Shown here piece by piece: positions 18,928-29,600 of a stretch of 61,250 nucleotides of DNA; position 1 is the first letter of the stretch, and the number at the start of each line of letters is the position of its first letter. The notes beneath the pieces are model-generated. The model saw only the letters and a program-made list of their open reading frames with translations. It was not told the DNA's origin and ran no database searches. Source of the stretch: Akkermansia muciniphila (lineage in GTDB: Bacteria; Verrucomicrobiota; Verrucomicrobiia; Verrucomicrobiales; Akkermansiaceae); contig CAMDAD010000018.1 of the NCBI GenBank assembly GCA_945888515.1, forward strand, positions 1-61,250, read 5' to 3'. The position numbers and the translations under genes were made by a program.

Positions 18928-19000
18928 AAAAAAAAAGAACCCCGCCTTGGCCAATCAAGAGTCTCCCCCCAGACACTCTCAATTTGTTACCAAAGCGGGG
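18928..19000 (-). terminator. long-stem terminator, or small structured RNA, after rodA
   Basis: On the minus strand CCCCGCTTTGG pairs with CCAAGGCGGGG (one mismatch) around about 40 bases and is followed by TTCTTTTTTTTT. The loop holds a second hairpin, GAGTGTCT with AGACTC around a G run. It lies 60-130 bases after the rodA stop. A terminator is the simplest reading; the nested stem is unusual. The rest of 18794-18927 shows nothing. Confidence 0.7.
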
Positions 19001-19059
19001 AACGAGGGGGAAAATAAAAAAATTTACCGATTAATCAATGAAAATATCAATTTTTCTCA

Positions 19060-20271
19060 TCATCGCAGTACTTCCCTATCAGACGACGGAACCTTGACGA
19101 TTTCCATCGCATGACGGTGGATCCAGACGCTCTGAACCATGCCGAGCATAAACATGCACATCATCGCAAAGGTTCCAGAGTAACTGATCAGGGGCAGTGG
19201 AATACCAGTGATCGGCATGATCAACACGCACATGCCAATATTTTCGAAAATGTGCGCGAAAAAGAAAGCCACCACACAGGCTACCACAAGTCGCCCCGTA
19301 AGATCCCTGCTGTAAAAAGAAACATACAAACAGAGAATCAATAACGCCGCGAAAGCCGTAATCAGAAACAAACTGCCACGGAATCCAAACTCCTCCGCGA
19401 TCACCGCAAAAATGAAATCGTTGTGTGCCGTTTTCCAAGGAATGTAACGTTTGTCATGCAGTGAACCGCGCTCCGCTGGTGCATTCCAGCCATTTCCCAT
19501 CATACCGGCCTTACCGACTGCCATCGAGACGTAATAGGACGCATAGGCAGGCCCTGCGATGTCCACCGGCCTATCGTTTAGCATATCCAGGTATAACTGG
19601 ATGCGCTCCGGACCGCGTTTGGAAACCTTGGGAAGCACGACCATGTAAATCATTGGAATGCAACCGAAGGCGATGATGGCCATCAAGCTCAGGTATCGAA
19701 AAGGCACCCCACCAATGAGTAATGCCACCACAGCCACAGGCAGCCACACCAGAGCCGATCCCATATCTCCCATCTTCATCACCATCAAAAACGGTACGCC
19801 CGAGAGCACGGCTATGAAGCCGATGCGAATCAAGGGCAACCCAAAGATCCGATGCAGCCGTGGCAAATCCTGCATCAACCAAGCGATCATCAACACCCCC
19901 GAAGTCACGCCCAGTTGCGCGGGTTGGAAAATGATGGGGCCAAGACGCAACTGGTGCACCTCATCATCACTGCCCATCACGCGTGCCATGAAAAACAGAC
20001 TCACGAAATAAATCGGTAAGGCCAGCCAGCGGATCCAGCGGTAATCCACCAAAGCCGTGAAAAAATACACCACCGATCCATAAACGATCCAACGTTTCTG
20101 CAGATCCGCGTAGTATGCTCCGGGCGTTCCGAACTCCTCCAGCAGCTTCGCACTGACTGGTAAGTGACGCGCCGCGCTTTCGATCGCATAAATTCCGAAA
20201 ATCAGCAATGCATACATCAGCAACACCAGCACCCAATTCATTCCAAGTATTTTGCGTAGTATGGGCGACAT
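19060..20271 (-). CDS. rodA: peptidoglycan glycosyltransferase RodA (SEDS family)
   Basis: A SEDS-family membrane protein that polymerises lipid II for side-wall growth together with a class B penicillin-binding protein. The product is about 403 residues with roughly ten membrane segments. The family segment AHNDFIFAVIAEEFG carries the conserved aspartate, and the C-terminal PLPLISYSG corresponds to the SEDS motif usually written PLPFISYGG. The start is placed at MSPILRK (20271), since the upstream extension of the open frame is not membrane-like or conserved; the alternative starts are up to 20409. It is a single gene, divergent from rpsU. The companion PBP gene is not in the window. Confidence 0.88.
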   Translation of the reverse strand: MSPILRKILGMNWVLVLLMYALLIFGIYAIESAARHLPVSAKLLEEFGTPGAYYADLQKRWIVYGSVVYFFTALVDYRWIRWLALPIYFVSLFFMARVMGSDDEVHQLRLGPIIFQPAQLGVTSGVLMIAWLMQDLPRLHRIFGLPLIRIGFIAVLSGVPFLMVMKMGDMGSALVWLPVAVVALLIGGVPFRYLSLMAIIAFGCIPMIYMVVLPKVSKRGPERIQLYLDMLNDRPVDIAGPAYASYYVSMAVGKAGMMGNGWNAPAERGSLHDKRYIPWKTAHNDFIFAVIAEEFGFRGSLFLITAFAALLILCLYVSFYSRDLTGRLVVACVVAFFFAHIFENIGMCVLIMPITGIPLPLISYSGTFAMMCMFMLGMVQSVWIHRHAMEIVKVPSSDREVLR

Positions 20272-20369
20272 GGAGATAAGACAAGCAACAACATGCCTGA
20301 ACATCCCGAGCGTGGCAAGCCACTGTTTTCCCATCGCAAAAAAAAACACATTTCTTTGCAGTTTCCTTC

Positions 20370-20398
20370 TTGACAATCCCCTGTTTTTCCCCAAGCAT
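20370..20398 (+). promoter_or_regulatory. candidate rpsU promoter
   Basis: A perfect -35 TTGACA followed after 17 bases by AAGCAT, a weak -10. It lies about 50 bases before the rpsU start. The flanking 20272-20446 region contains A-rich and C-rich tracts but no other gene. Confidence 0.4.
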
Positions 20399-20446
20399 CC
20401 GCCCCCCAACCGAATTTTTCAACCAAACAACAACCTATCTAGCAGC

Positions 20447-20677
20447 ATGCGCGGAGTGACTATGAAAAAAGGAGAGCCAGTCGATCGGGCCCTCAAGCGT
20501 CTCAAAACCAAACTCGATGCCGAGGGCATTCTGGAGGAGATTCGTCGCCGCCGCGCATTTGAAACTCCAAGTGATCGCTTCAAGCGCAAGCTCCGCACCG
20601 CTTCCAAGCGCAATAAACTCCGCTGGCGCTTTTCGACGGATAAGCCGACCTTGATTCTCGACGAAGCAGTGGATTGA
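20447..20677 (+). CDS. rpsU: 30S ribosomal protein bS21
   Basis: bS21 binds the 30S platform near the anti-Shine-Dalgarno sequence and helps initiation. The 76-residue product has the family core EPVDRALKRLK and LEEIRRRRAFETPSDRFKRK and is strongly basic. The open frame runs from 20252, but similarity to bS21 starts only at MRGVTMKKGEP, so the ATG at 20447 is chosen. It has its own strong terminator and stands alone. The C-terminal extension ending in LILDEAVD is acidic and longer than in E. coli. Confidence 0.9.
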   Translation: MRGVTMKKGEPVDRALKRLKTKLDAEGILEEIRRRRAFETPSDRFKRKLRTASKRNKLRWRFSTDKPTLILDEAVD

Positions 20678-20690
20678 GATTCGCAGTTCT

Positions 20691-20721
20691 AAAAAAAGGC
20701 ACCTTCCCAGGTGCCTTTTTT
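20691..20721 (+). terminator. bidirectional terminator after rpsU
   Basis: AGGCACCT pairs with AGGTGCCT around a CCC/TCCC loop, flanked by seven A and six T. It can act on either strand and isolates rpsU from cdsA. Confidence 0.95.
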
Positions 20722-20806
20722 GTGTTCTGATCAAACGATCCACGCCCAACAGCATTCGCCAGATTAAGATTGCACAGAAGAGCAAATCCGACTGGAATCA
20801 CAGCTC

Positions 20807-21691
20807 ATGCCTGACGCACCCGCGGCCTCCAGCAAATCACAGACGTTTTTCCGTCGATCCTTCAGCACCTTGCTGCTGTGGGGCCTCGTAGGGATCGCTT
20901 TCGGATCGATGAAACCGTGGGCGCATCTCGCGCTGATTGGCTTTCTCGCCATCTGGGCAATCGCAGAGTTTTGCCATCTATCGCATCGGAGTGGCATCCC
21001 CGTGCACCGGCGCTGGTCGATATTTCTTAGCGTAGGCTACGGTGCGGGCGTTTCGTATTTCTTGCTTCTGGGAAAAACCATCCCCGCCGAGCTAGACTTT
21101 GCGCTGATTTTTCTCCTCGTTGCGGGCACCATGATCTTGCAACTTCGGCGTCCCATCGAGGGAGCGCAGAGCATACTAGCCGTCACCTCTACCATGCTAG
21201 GCGGACTGTGGCTGACGTGGATGTTTTACTTCACCGCGCGGCTTGATTTCGCCCCGAACTTTGATGGATCACTTCCCGGCGCCTATGTGCTGCTGTGGTG
21301 CCTGGCCGTCACGAAATTTACCGACATGGGGGCCTACATCACCGGCTCGTTGATCGGGAAGCACAAGATGATCCCTCACATCAGTCCCGCCAAGACTTGG
21401 GAGGGATTCGTCGGGGCCTTGCTATTTGCACTACTCGCCGCAGTCGGACTATACGCGCTGTTTCCCTCTCAGTTGGCCATTTTTCCCTCGTGGGTGCATG
21501 TGATCGTGCTCAGTCAAATCGTCGCCTTGCTTGCGGTAGTAGGCGATCTCGCGGAAAGCCTATGGAAACGCGCACTCGCCGTGAAGGACTCTGGCCACGC
21601 ACTGCCCGGCATTGGCGGTGCCATGGATCTCATCGATAGCCTTTGCTTCACCGCTCCCGCTGTCTATCTTTACGTCACTCTTTTTCTCTGA
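20807..21691 (+). CDS. cdsA: phosphatidate cytidylyltransferase (CDP-diacylglycerol synthase)
   Basis: CdsA converts phosphatidate and CTP to CDP-diacylglycerol in the inner membrane, the branch point of phospholipid synthesis. The 294-residue product has about eight membrane segments, the family motif SPAKTWEGFVGA, and the signature region ESLWKRALAVKDSGHALPGIGGAMDLIDSL, of which the core KRALAVKDSG and the final aspartates are intact. In the common signature the last part is PGHGGxxDRxD; here the histidine is isoleucine and the arginine leucine. It overlaps nothing but ends 2 bases before dxr, so cdsA-dxr form an operon, a common pairing in bacteria. Confidence 0.92.
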   Translation: MPDAPAASSKSQTFFRRSFSTLLLWGLVGIAFGSMKPWAHLALIGFLAIWAIAEFCHLSHRSGIPVHRRWSIFLSVGYGAGVSYFLLLGKTIPAELDFALIFLLVAGTMILQLRRPIEGAQSILAVTSTMLGGLWLTWMFYFTARLDFAPNFDGSLPGAYVLLWCLAVTKFTDMGAYITGSLIGKHKMIPHISPAKTWEGFVGALLFALLAAVGLYALFPSQLAIFPSWVHVIVLSQIVALLAVVGDLAESLWKRALAVKDSGHALPGIGGAMDLIDSLCFTAPAVYLYVTLFL

Positions 21692-21693
21692 TC

Positions 21694-22851
21694 ATGCCCA
21701 AAAAAATCGTGTTGTTAGGATCCACCGGATCGATCGGCTGTTCCACGCTCAAGGTCGCTCAGGATTTGCCGGAAGAATTGCAAATCATCGCTCTCGCCGC
21801 GCATAGTAATATCGAAAAACTATCTGAACAAGTACACGATACAAACGTAAAACACGTGGCACTTTATGATGCCAGTCGTGCCGATGCCCTGCGCGCGCTA
21901 TTGCCCTCTGATGTGACGCTGTATCTCGGCGAATCCGGATTGATCGAGCTAGCGAGTCTTGCCGAGGCGGACACTGTCTTGGTAGCCATCGTGGGCACTG
22001 CCGGTCTTCACCCGGCTCTCGCAGCAATCCGCGCGGGCAAGGACCTCGCTGTGGCCAGTAAGGAAATCCTCGTGATGGCGGGAGAGATTGTGACGCGGGA
22101 GGCCATGGAAGCCGGTGTGCAGTTGTTACCCGTGGATAGTGAGCACAACGCGATCTTCCAGTGCCTCGATGGCCATCGCGGCGACACGGCGGAAATTTCC
22201 CGCCTCATCCTTACCGCGTCTGGTGGGCCTTTTCGCAACACGCCCGCAGAGGATTTGCCTCATGTCACCTTGGCCCAGGCGCTGAAACATCCGACATGGG
22301 AGATGGGAAGAAAGATTACCATCGATTCCGCCTCCCTATTCAATAAAGGACTCGAAATGATCGAGGCGCGCTGGCTGTTTGGCATTGGCATGGATCGTAT
22401 CGATGTGATCATCCACCCGCAAAGCATCATCCACTCGATGGTGGAGTTCATCGACGGCTCGGTGCTGGCGCAGATGAGCCACACCGACATGTGCTTTCCT
22501 ATCCAGTATGCGCTGACCTGGCCGAAACGCCTGCGCGGCGGACTTAAGCCTCTTCGTTTTGAGGAGTTGGCGAAGCTGGAATTCATCGCCCCGCGCGAAA
22601 CCGATTTCCCCGCGCTGCGCCTCGCCCGCGAAGCAGGCACTCGCGGCGGCACATTGCCCGCGGTATTCAATGCCGCAAATGAAATCGCAGTCGATGCCTT
22701 CATCGCCGGTCGCATCCCCTTCCCGGGCATCTGGCACTTGGTGGAAAAAACCATGCAGTCACATGAGGTGCAGCACGCCAGCGAGCTAGAGCCCATTCTC
22801 GCAGCCGACCAATGGGCGCGCGCCTTCGCCACCGCCAGTCTTCCCACCTAG
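21694..22851 (+). CDS. dxr: 1-deoxy-D-xylulose 5-phosphate reductoisomerase
   Basis: Dxr catalyses the committed step of the MEP isoprenoid pathway, converting DXP to MEP with NADPH. The 385-residue product has the NADPH motif GSTGSIG at residues 9-15, the metal-binding segment PVDSEHNAIFQ, and the catalytic-loop regions ASGGPFR and SASLFNKGLEMIEA. The ATG at 21694 lies 2 bases after the cdsA stop; the open frame reaches further upstream but without similarity. The next member of the usual cluster, the site-2 protease rseP, is missing and purQ follows instead. Confidence 0.97.
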   Translation: MPKKIVLLGSTGSIGCSTLKVAQDLPEELQIIALAAHSNIEKLSEQVHDTNVKHVALYDASRADALRALLPSDVTLYLGESGLIELASLAEADTVLVAIVGTAGLHPALAAIRAGKDLAVASKEILVMAGEIVTREAMEAGVQLLPVDSEHNAIFQCLDGHRGDTAEISRLILTASGGPFRNTPAEDLPHVTLAQALKHPTWEMGRKITIDSASLFNKGLEMIEARWLFGIGMDRIDVIIHPQSIIHSMVEFIDGSVLAQMSHTDMCFPIQYALTWPKRLRGGLKPLRFEELAKLEFIAPRETDFPALRLAREAGTRGGTLPAVFNAANEIAVDAFIAGRIPFPGIWHLVEKTMQSHEVQHASELEPILAADQWARAFATASLPT

Positions 22852-22933
22852 CAGGAAAAAACAAAAATACACGATTGCCGCCACAGGACTTTGCGATTAC
22901 AAGAACGCTTCAAAGTTACACCCGAACCGTCAC

Positions 22934-23641
22934 ATGCCACACGCGACTCTGCTCAAATATCCCGGCACCAACTGCGATGCCGAAACCGCCCGCGCCCTTC
23001 AACTCGTCGGCTTCACCACCGCCATCGTGCCTATCGCTGATGCCTCGGTTTCCGACATTGAACAATCCCAGCTCGTAATGTTTTCCGGTGGCTTCAGTTA
23101 CGGCGATTATGTCATGTCCGGTCGCCTCGCCCAGCTCGTGACCGAATCGAAACTCGGCGATGCCATCCAGAATCACCACGCCCGCGGTGGTTTCACGTTC
23201 GGCATCTGCAACGGCTTCCAAATTCTTACCAAACTCGGCATCCTGCCTACCGGTAGCCTCATCGATAACACCACCGAGCGTTTCGTTTGCCGCTGGGCCA
23301 AGCTGCAAGTGAAGAATTCCTCCAGCCCTTATCTGCAAGGTCTACCAGCCGAATTCGAGCTACCCGTCGCCCACGCCGAGGGCCGCTTCGTGACCTTCCC
23401 CGGCGATGCCGAAAGCTACCTCGCCAACGGCAATGTAGCTCTCACCTACGCGGAAAATTTCAACGGTTCCACACTCGCCATCGCCGGCCTGCAAGATCCC
23501 ACCGGTCGCGCATTCGGGCTCATGCCCCACCCAGAACGTTTCGTTCAAAAAAACCACCATTACGATCCCGATTGGAACCTCGACCCTCATCATGGCTGGG
23601 GCTACTACATGTTTAAAAGTCTCGCATCGGCACTAGCCTGA
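22934..23641 (+). CDS. purQ: phosphoribosylformylglycinamidine synthase, glutaminase subunit
   Basis: PurQ hydrolyses glutamine and passes ammonia to PurL in the fourth step of purine synthesis. The 235-residue product is a class I glutamine amidotransferase: nucleophile cysteine in FGICNGFQ, catalytic His-Glu in PHPERF, and the opening LLKYPGTNCDAETARAL typical of PurQ. purL and purS are not in the window. It is a free-standing subunit, unlike the fused PurL of many proteobacteria. It starts 82 bases after dxr and may share its transcript. Confidence 0.96.
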   Translation: MPHATLLKYPGTNCDAETARALQLVGFTTAIVPIADASVSDIEQSQLVMFSGGFSYGDYVMSGRLAQLVTESKLGDAIQNHHARGGFTFGICNGFQILTKLGILPTGSLIDNTTERFVCRWAKLQVKNSSSPYLQGLPAEFELPVAHAEGRFVTFPGDAESYLANGNVALTYAENFNGSTLAIAGLQDPTGRAFGLMPHPERFVQKNHHYDPDWNLDPHHGWGYYMFKSLASALA

Positions 23642-23664
23642 TCAGCCGTCGTGACAAAAAATGC

Positions 23665-23694
23665 TTGCAATCGGCAGATTTCAAGCCCTAGTCG
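23665..23694 (+). promoter_or_regulatory. candidate topB promoter
   Basis: TTGCAA, 18 bases, TAGTCG, about 35 bases before the topB ATG. TTGCAA as a -35 is also seen before secA in this window. Confidence 0.35.
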
Positions 23695-23727
23695 CCTGAC
23701 ACACACTTCACTCTAGTTCTTACTCTC

Positions 23728-26334
23728 ATGGGAAAAATTCTGATCATCGCCGAAAAACCTAGCGTTATGACTGACCTCAGTCGCGCTCTCGCCAAACCTT
23801 TGGGAAAGATGGAAAAGGAAGGCTCAGGACGCGACACATGGTTTGAAAACGACAAGGCGATCATCACTTCCGCCGTCGGCCATTTGATCGAGCTGCGCAT
23901 GCCACAGGGGCCGAATGGAAAGAATCTGCCTTGGAAGTTCGACGTTCTGCCCGCCATCCCGCCCCAATTCGACCTCGATCCGATTGCAGACTCAGAATCA
24001 CGCCTGAGGCAAGTGCTCAGACTCGCCAGACGCGCGGACGTGAGCGAAATCATCAACGCCTGCGATGCGGGCCGCGAAGGAGAACTCATTTTTCAATACA
24101 TCATCGAATTCGGCAAGATCAAGAAGCCCGTAAAGCGCCTGTGGATGCAGTCGATGACCCAAGGCGCCATCCTAGACGCTTGGGAGCAACTGCGACCCTC
24201 CTCTGCGATGAAAAACCTGGCCGATGCCGCGAAGTGCCGCTCCGAGGCCGATTGGCTCGTCGGACTAAACTCCACTCGCGCCCTCACCTGCTTTCGCTCT
24301 CGCCACGGTGGTTTTAACATCACCGCCGCAGGTCGCGTGCAAACGCCCACCCTTTCCATCCTCGCCCAGCGCGAGGCCGAGATTCAGGCATTCATCCCCC
24401 AATCTTACTGGGAAGTGAGTGCGGAATTCAAAGTCGTGAAGGGCCAATACCCCGCAACGTGGATCGACGAGAGATTCAAAAGGGATGAAACCGCGCCGCA
24501 CGGCAAGGCTGAGCGCATCTGGAACGCCCAGCAAGCCGAGGAAATCAAGCAACGCTGCCTTGGGAAATCGGGGATCGTCACCGAGGAAACCAAGCCGCAA
24601 AGCCAAATTGCGCCGCAACTCTACGACCTCACGTCCTTGCAGCGCGACGCCTCCTCCCGTCTGGGTCTCTCCGCCAAGTCAACCCTGCAGATCGCGCAGG
24701 CGCTCTACGAGAAGCACAAGATGCTGACTTACCCGAGAACGGACTCGAAGTATTTGCCGGAAGACTACCTCGGCACCGTGCGCACGACCTTATCCGATAT
24801 CGCCAATGGCTCCCCATCTCTTGCGCCCTACGCCACTGCCGTGCTCAATGGCAAAGAATCCCATGGCCCCCAACTCATAAAATCGCGACGCGTGTTCGAC
24901 GACAAAAAAGTCAGCGATCACTTCGCCATCATCCCTACCGGTGCCTTCAGCAAACTCAACGACCTTGAGGCCAAGGTGTATGACCTCGTCGCAAAGCGCT
25001 TTATCGCAGTCTTTTATCCTGCCGCTGAGTTTGAACTCACACGCCGGTTGACTCGCATCACGCACACGCCTTCCCTCATCGATACGTTCCAAACCAACGG
25101 CAAAGTCCTTGTCAAACCGGGCTGGATGGAAGTGTATGGCCGTCGTGTCGGTGTTGCCGCAAACAAAGACGAACTGGTAGGCATCACCGCGGGAGAAAAA
25201 GCCGAGGCCGTCCATGTGGAAGTCAAGGCAGACACCACGAAACCACCCGCCCGTTACAACGAAGCCACTCTGCTCTCCGCGATGGAAGGCGCTGGGAAAC
25301 TTGTCGATGATGAAGCGCTGGCCGAGGCGATGTCGGAGAGAGGCCTGGGCACACCCGCGACGCGCGCCGCCATCATTGAGGGTCTCATTTCCCAAAAATA
25401 CCTGGCCCGCGATGGTCGCGATCTCCACGTCACTCCCAATGGCATGACTCTCATTCGCATCGTCCGCGAAATGGGAATCGATGGACTCAGCTCCCCTGCC
25501 CTCACCGGCGATTGGGAATACAAACTCCGCCAGATGGAGCAGGGAGAACTCAGTCGCGATGTGTTCATGAGAGAAATCCAAGACTACACCCGTGAGATTG
25601 TCGAAAAAGCGCGCAGTCATGCAGAAGCCTCCAAAGGCCAAAGTTTTCCGGACCTCCACGCTACGTGCCCGAAATGCGGCGCCACCGAGCTCAAGCAAAC
25701 CGATGCCACCTTCGAATGCCGCACGCCGGAGTGCAAGTTTTCGATCAAAAAACACATCGCCTCACGTGAGATTTCGTTAGACGAAGCACGTGAGCTGCTC
25801 ACCAAAGGAATGGTAGGACCGCTCATCGGTTTCAAGTCGCGCTTCAATCGACCGTTCGATGCATCACTGAAGCTCGATGAAAGATTCAAAGTCAATTTTC
25901 AATTCGACAACGAAGACTCGGACAACAAAGTTGAGCTCACCGAGGAAATGCTGATCGGCACGGCGACCCTCAGGGATGGCAAAGAAGCCAAAGTCTACGC
26001 TACCGAAAAAGCCTACTACGTCCCCTCCCTCGTCACGCCTGAGCACAAGGACGGTTTGCGCATCGGTCGTTCCATTCTGCAAAAAGAACTGCCCGCGGAA
26101 GAAATCCTCAAACTTCTCAGTGAAGGAAGAACCAATTTGCTCAAGGGTTTTGTCTCTAACAGAAACAAGCGCAAGTTCGATGCCTACCTGCAACTCGATC
26201 CGAATTCTTACAAGGTCGCCTTCGATTTCCCCGAACGCGAGCCTCGCGTCCCCAAGGCCACCGCAGACACCGCAGTCCGTCCGGCTACTACCAAAAAAAC
26301 AGCCACTAAAAGAGCAAGAAAACCTGGCAAGTAG
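23728..26334 (+). CDS. topB: type IA DNA topoisomerase (topoisomerase III-like)
   Basis: A type IA topoisomerase that passes single strands to relax negative supercoils and unlink DNA. The 868-residue product starts with the Toprim domain ([23 protein letters not shown]), followed by the gated-ring core with the catalytic tyrosine Y335 in [12 protein letters not shown]. From about residue 645 come a zinc-ribbon-like C-P-K-C...C-x4-C segment and two copies of the topoisomerase C-terminal repeat ([16 protein letters not shown] and [17 protein letters not shown]). The end is a lysine-rich tail. The organisation is like TopB rather than TopA, though the finger and repeats are also seen in TopA. 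It stands alone. Confidence 0.92.
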   Translation: MGKILIIAEKPSVMTDLSRALAKPLGKMEKEGSGRDTWFENDKAIITSAVGHLIELRMPQGPNGKNLPWKFDVLPAIPPQFDLDPIADSESRLRQVLRLARRADVSEIINACDAGREGELIFQYIIEFGKIKKPVKRLWMQSMTQGAILDAWEQLRPSSAMKNLADAAKCRSEADWLVGLNSTRALTCFRSRHGGFNITAAGRVQTPTLSILAQREAEIQAFIPQSYWEVSAEFKVVKGQYPATWIDERFKRDETAPHGKAERIWNAQQAEEIKQRCLGKSGIVTEETKPQSQIAPQLYDLTSLQRDASSRLGLSAKSTLQIAQALYEKHKMLTYPRTDSKYLPEDYLGTVRTTLSDIANGSPSLAPYATAVLNGKESHGPQLIKSRRVFDDKKVSDHFAIIPTGAFSKLNDLEAKVYDLVAKRFIAVFYPAAEFELTRRLTRITHTPSLIDTFQTNGKVLVKPGWMEVYGRRVGVAANKDELVGITAGEKAEAVHVEVKADTTKPPARYNEATLLSAMEGAGKLVDDEALAEAMSERGLGTPATRAAIIEGLISQKYLARDGRDLHVTPNGMTLIRIVREMGIDGLSSPALTGDWEYKLRQMEQGELSRDVFMREIQDYTREIVEKARSHAEASKGQSFPDLHATCPKCGATELKQTDATFECRTPECKFSIKKHIASREISLDEARELLTKGMVGPLIGFKSRFNRPFDASLKLDERFKVNFQFDNEDSDNKVELTEEMLIGTATLRDGKEAKVYATEKAYYVPSLVTPEHKDGLRIGRSILQKELPAEEILKLLSEGRTNLLKGFVSNRNKRKFDAYLQLDPNSYKVAFDFPEREPRVPKATADTAVRPATTKKTATKRARKPGK

Positions 26335-26611
26335 CATTTGATCATCTCAGCAGGTCCACTTCTGAGGCCACTGATCCAACGCGTGAGAAACCGGGTTGAG
26401 AGGTCCCTATGATTCTCCAGATGAAGCCGACGCCCGATTTGCCCTGATTTCGCTGGGTTTTACGTGATGGGGCAGTCATCTGCTTTGACAATATCGGACA
26501 CCGGGGCTTTAGCGTCGTCGATGACCACGACCCGGTTCGCTGTCGCAAGATGACCTTTTCCAGAGGCCACCTCACGATCTCGCCTGCGGGTCTTAGTTCA
26601 TGAATAATTCC
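26335..26611. other. intergenic region before secA, no confident gene
   Basis: This stretch between topB and the secA promoter has an open frame on the minus strand (26342-26617, 91 codons) with no family I recognise and a composition rich in R, S and W. It might be a decayed coding fragment, for instance from a mobile element, but no inverted repeat or second copy is visible. I treat it as non-coding. Confidence 0.4.
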
Positions 26612-26640
26612 TTGCAATCATGGCTTTCCACCTGTATCCA
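26612..26640 (+). promoter_or_regulatory. candidate secA promoter
   Basis: TTGCAA, 17 bases, TATCCA, putting the transcript start near 26647 and a leader of about 30 bases. The 12-base sequence ATTCCTTGCAAT covering the -35 (26607-26618) is repeated exactly at 26661-26672, directly before the secA ATG. Confidence 0.45.
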
Positions 26641-26675
26641 TTCCACCCGCCTTACGCGTTATTCCTTGCAATTAT

Positions 26676-29600
26676 ATGATCAAATGGATTCTTCAAAAAA
26701 TCGTTGGCAGCAAAAACCAACGGGAAATTCGCCGCATTCGTCCGATTGTGGCGCGCATCAACGAAATTGAAGAAGCCCTGCAGCGGGAACCGGAAGAAAA
26801 ACTGCGCGAGCTGACACAAAAATGGCGCAGCCATTTGGCGCGCTTTCATGAGCTGCAAGCCCCACCCAAACCACAGCTTTTCCGCATGCCCGAGGAGGAG
26901 CTTCGCGCTGTGGCGGTAGAGATCGAGCGACGCTTTTCCCGCTTGCGTGAAGAGTTTCCGCAACTGCCCGCCACAATCGAACCCACGCCCGACTCGATCG
27001 AGGCCGCCAAGGAGGCCTTTCGCGAAATCGAACCGTCATTCCGGGAACGCCGCGCGAAGTATCTGGAGCAGATTCTGCCCGATGCCTACGCGGTAGTAAA
27101 AAATGGCGCACGTCGCATGTGTGGCTCACAAATTTCCGTCTGTGACCACACTCTGAGCTGGGAAATGGTGCACTTTGATGTCCAGCTCATCGGCGGCATC
27201 GCACTGCACCGTGGAATGATCGCGGAAATGCAAACGGGTGAAGGAAAAACGCTGGTCGCCACACTTCCCGTTTATCTCAATGCCCTCACTGGTCTAGGCG
27301 TGCATATTGTCACCGTCAACGACTACCTTGCGCGCCGTGACTCGGAGTGGATGGGTTCACTCTACAAATTTCTCGGACTCACCGTCGGATGCATTCAAAA
27401 CCAAATGTATCCGCAAGACCGACGTGAGCAGTATCTCTGCGATATCACGTATGGCACGAACTCGGAATTCGGCTTTGATTACCTGCGCGATAACGGCATG
27501 GCCACTTCAGCGGATGAGCAGGTGCAGCGCTCGCACTACCTCGCTGTCATCGATGAAGTAGACTCGATTCTGATCGATGAAGCTCGCACGCCTCTCATCA
27601 TTTCTGGCCCTGCGACCGTTTCATCGCATCAGTACGACACCTACAAGCCGCTGATCGAGCGCTTGGTGAAGAAGCAAACCGAGCTCTGCAACGACCTCGC
27701 AGCAGAAGCCAAGGCCAAGCTCGAAGCTGCTGACCCCGAGGCAGCAGGACGCGCGCTCTTCAAACTAAAACTCGGTCAACCACGCAACCGTCAGTTCATG
27801 CGCCTGATGGAAGAGCCGGAAAATCGCCGATTGCTCGAAAAAACCGAACTTTCATTCTATCAGGATGCCCAGAAACGCGAATTATTTGCGATCAAGGAGG
27901 AGTTGTATTTTACCATAGATGAAAAAGCGCACGACGCCGACCTCATGGAAATGGGCAGAAATTTCCTCTCCCCCAATGATCCCGATGCCTTCGTGCTTCC
28001 GGATCTCGGCCAAGCCTATGGCGACATTGATGCGGATTCCTCACTCAACGATGAGGAACGTTTCGCCCGCAAAGAGGCGCTGCAAACTCGCCTCGATCTG
28101 CAAGGCGAAAAAATGCACAATATTTCCCAACTACTCAAAGCCTACTGCATTTATGAAAAAGATGTGCAGTATGTCGTAACCGAGGGAAAAGTGGTGATCG
28201 TGGACGAAAATACTGGTCGAGAAATGCCCGGACGTCGCTGGTCGGATGGATTGCACCAAGCCGTCGAAGCCAAAGAAGGCTGTGTGATCGAACGCGAAAC
28301 GCAAACGTATGCCACGATCACGATTCAGAATTATTTCCGCCTCTACGAGAAACTCGCGGGCATGACCGGGACAGCAGAAACCGAGGCGGCGGAATTTTCT
28401 GACATCTACAAGCTCGACGTGCTGCCCATCCCCACCAACCAATCAAACAAACGCGTGGATCTCAATGATCAGGTGTTCAAAACGCGCCGCGAGAAGTTCA
28501 ATGCTGTGGTGAAAAAAATCGCCGAAGCGCATGAAAAAGGCCAACCAGTCTTGGTCGGCACCGCATCCGTCGATGCCTCTGAAACACTGAGTCGATTGCT
28601 CAAGCGTGAGAAAATCGAGCATCAGGTGCTCAATGCTAAATACCATCGCCAGGAAGCTGAAATCATTTCCCAAGCCGGCCAGCGTGGCGCAGTGACGGTT
28701 TCCACCAACATGGCAGGACGTGGCACCGACATCAAGTTGGGTGCGGGAGTAGGCGATCTTGGTGGACTTTTCGTGATCGGCACCGAGCGTCACGAGTCGC
28801 GCCGTGTCGATCGACAATTGCGCGGTCGATGCGCTCGTCAAGGCGATCCTGGTCTCTCACAAGCGTTTTTGTCTTTTGAAGACGACTTGATGCGAAACTT
28901 TGCCGCTGCCGAGAGAATGACTCAGATGATGGAGCGCTTTGGCATGGAAGACGGAGATGCGCTGGAGCACTCCTGGTTGAATCGATCCGTGGAAACAGCG
29001 CAAAAACGAGTGGAGCAGCGGAACTACATCTGGCGCAAGCGAGTGTTGGACTTTGACGATGTGATGAACAAGCAGCGCGAGGTGGTCTATGGCTATCGGA
29101 ATGAAGTGTTATCCACGGAAACGCCGCGCGACCTCGTCACTGAGATCATCGAGAAGGTGATTCCCTCGAATGTCATCGGGTATTTTGCGGGGCGTGATGA
29201 CAATTCTCCCGATCTCACCGAACTGTATCACTGGATCCAAGGGAACCTTCCCGTCCGCGTGCAGTTGGAGGAAATCCAGAACGCCAAGAGCCCCGAGCTG
29301 ATCACCTCCCTCTTGGTGGAAAAGGTCAAGGACGCCTACGAAGCGCGCACCGTAACGTTGCCGCCGGAAATTCTCGAACAGGAAGAGCGCCGTATGGTGC
29401 TGGCGGCCATCGATAAACAATGGCAGGCACATTTGTATAACATGGATGCTCTGCGCGAAGGCGTCTATCTCCGTGCCCAAGGCCAGAAAGATCCGCTGGT
29501 GGAATACAAAAACGAGGCTTACAACCTCTTCGTCGAGCTCATGGGCCATATCGAGCAGGAGGCATTCCACAACCTCTTCCGCTCCGCTGCCGCGATCGAG

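Noticed and set aside
20252-20446. N-terminal extension of the bS21 open frame
   Set aside because: No similarity to bS21 before MRGVTMKK, and it would cover the promoter-like TTGACA.
26342-26617. 91-codon minus-strand frame before secA
   Set aside because: No recognisable family, unusual composition, and it overlaps the secA promoter; kept only as a possible decayed fragment.
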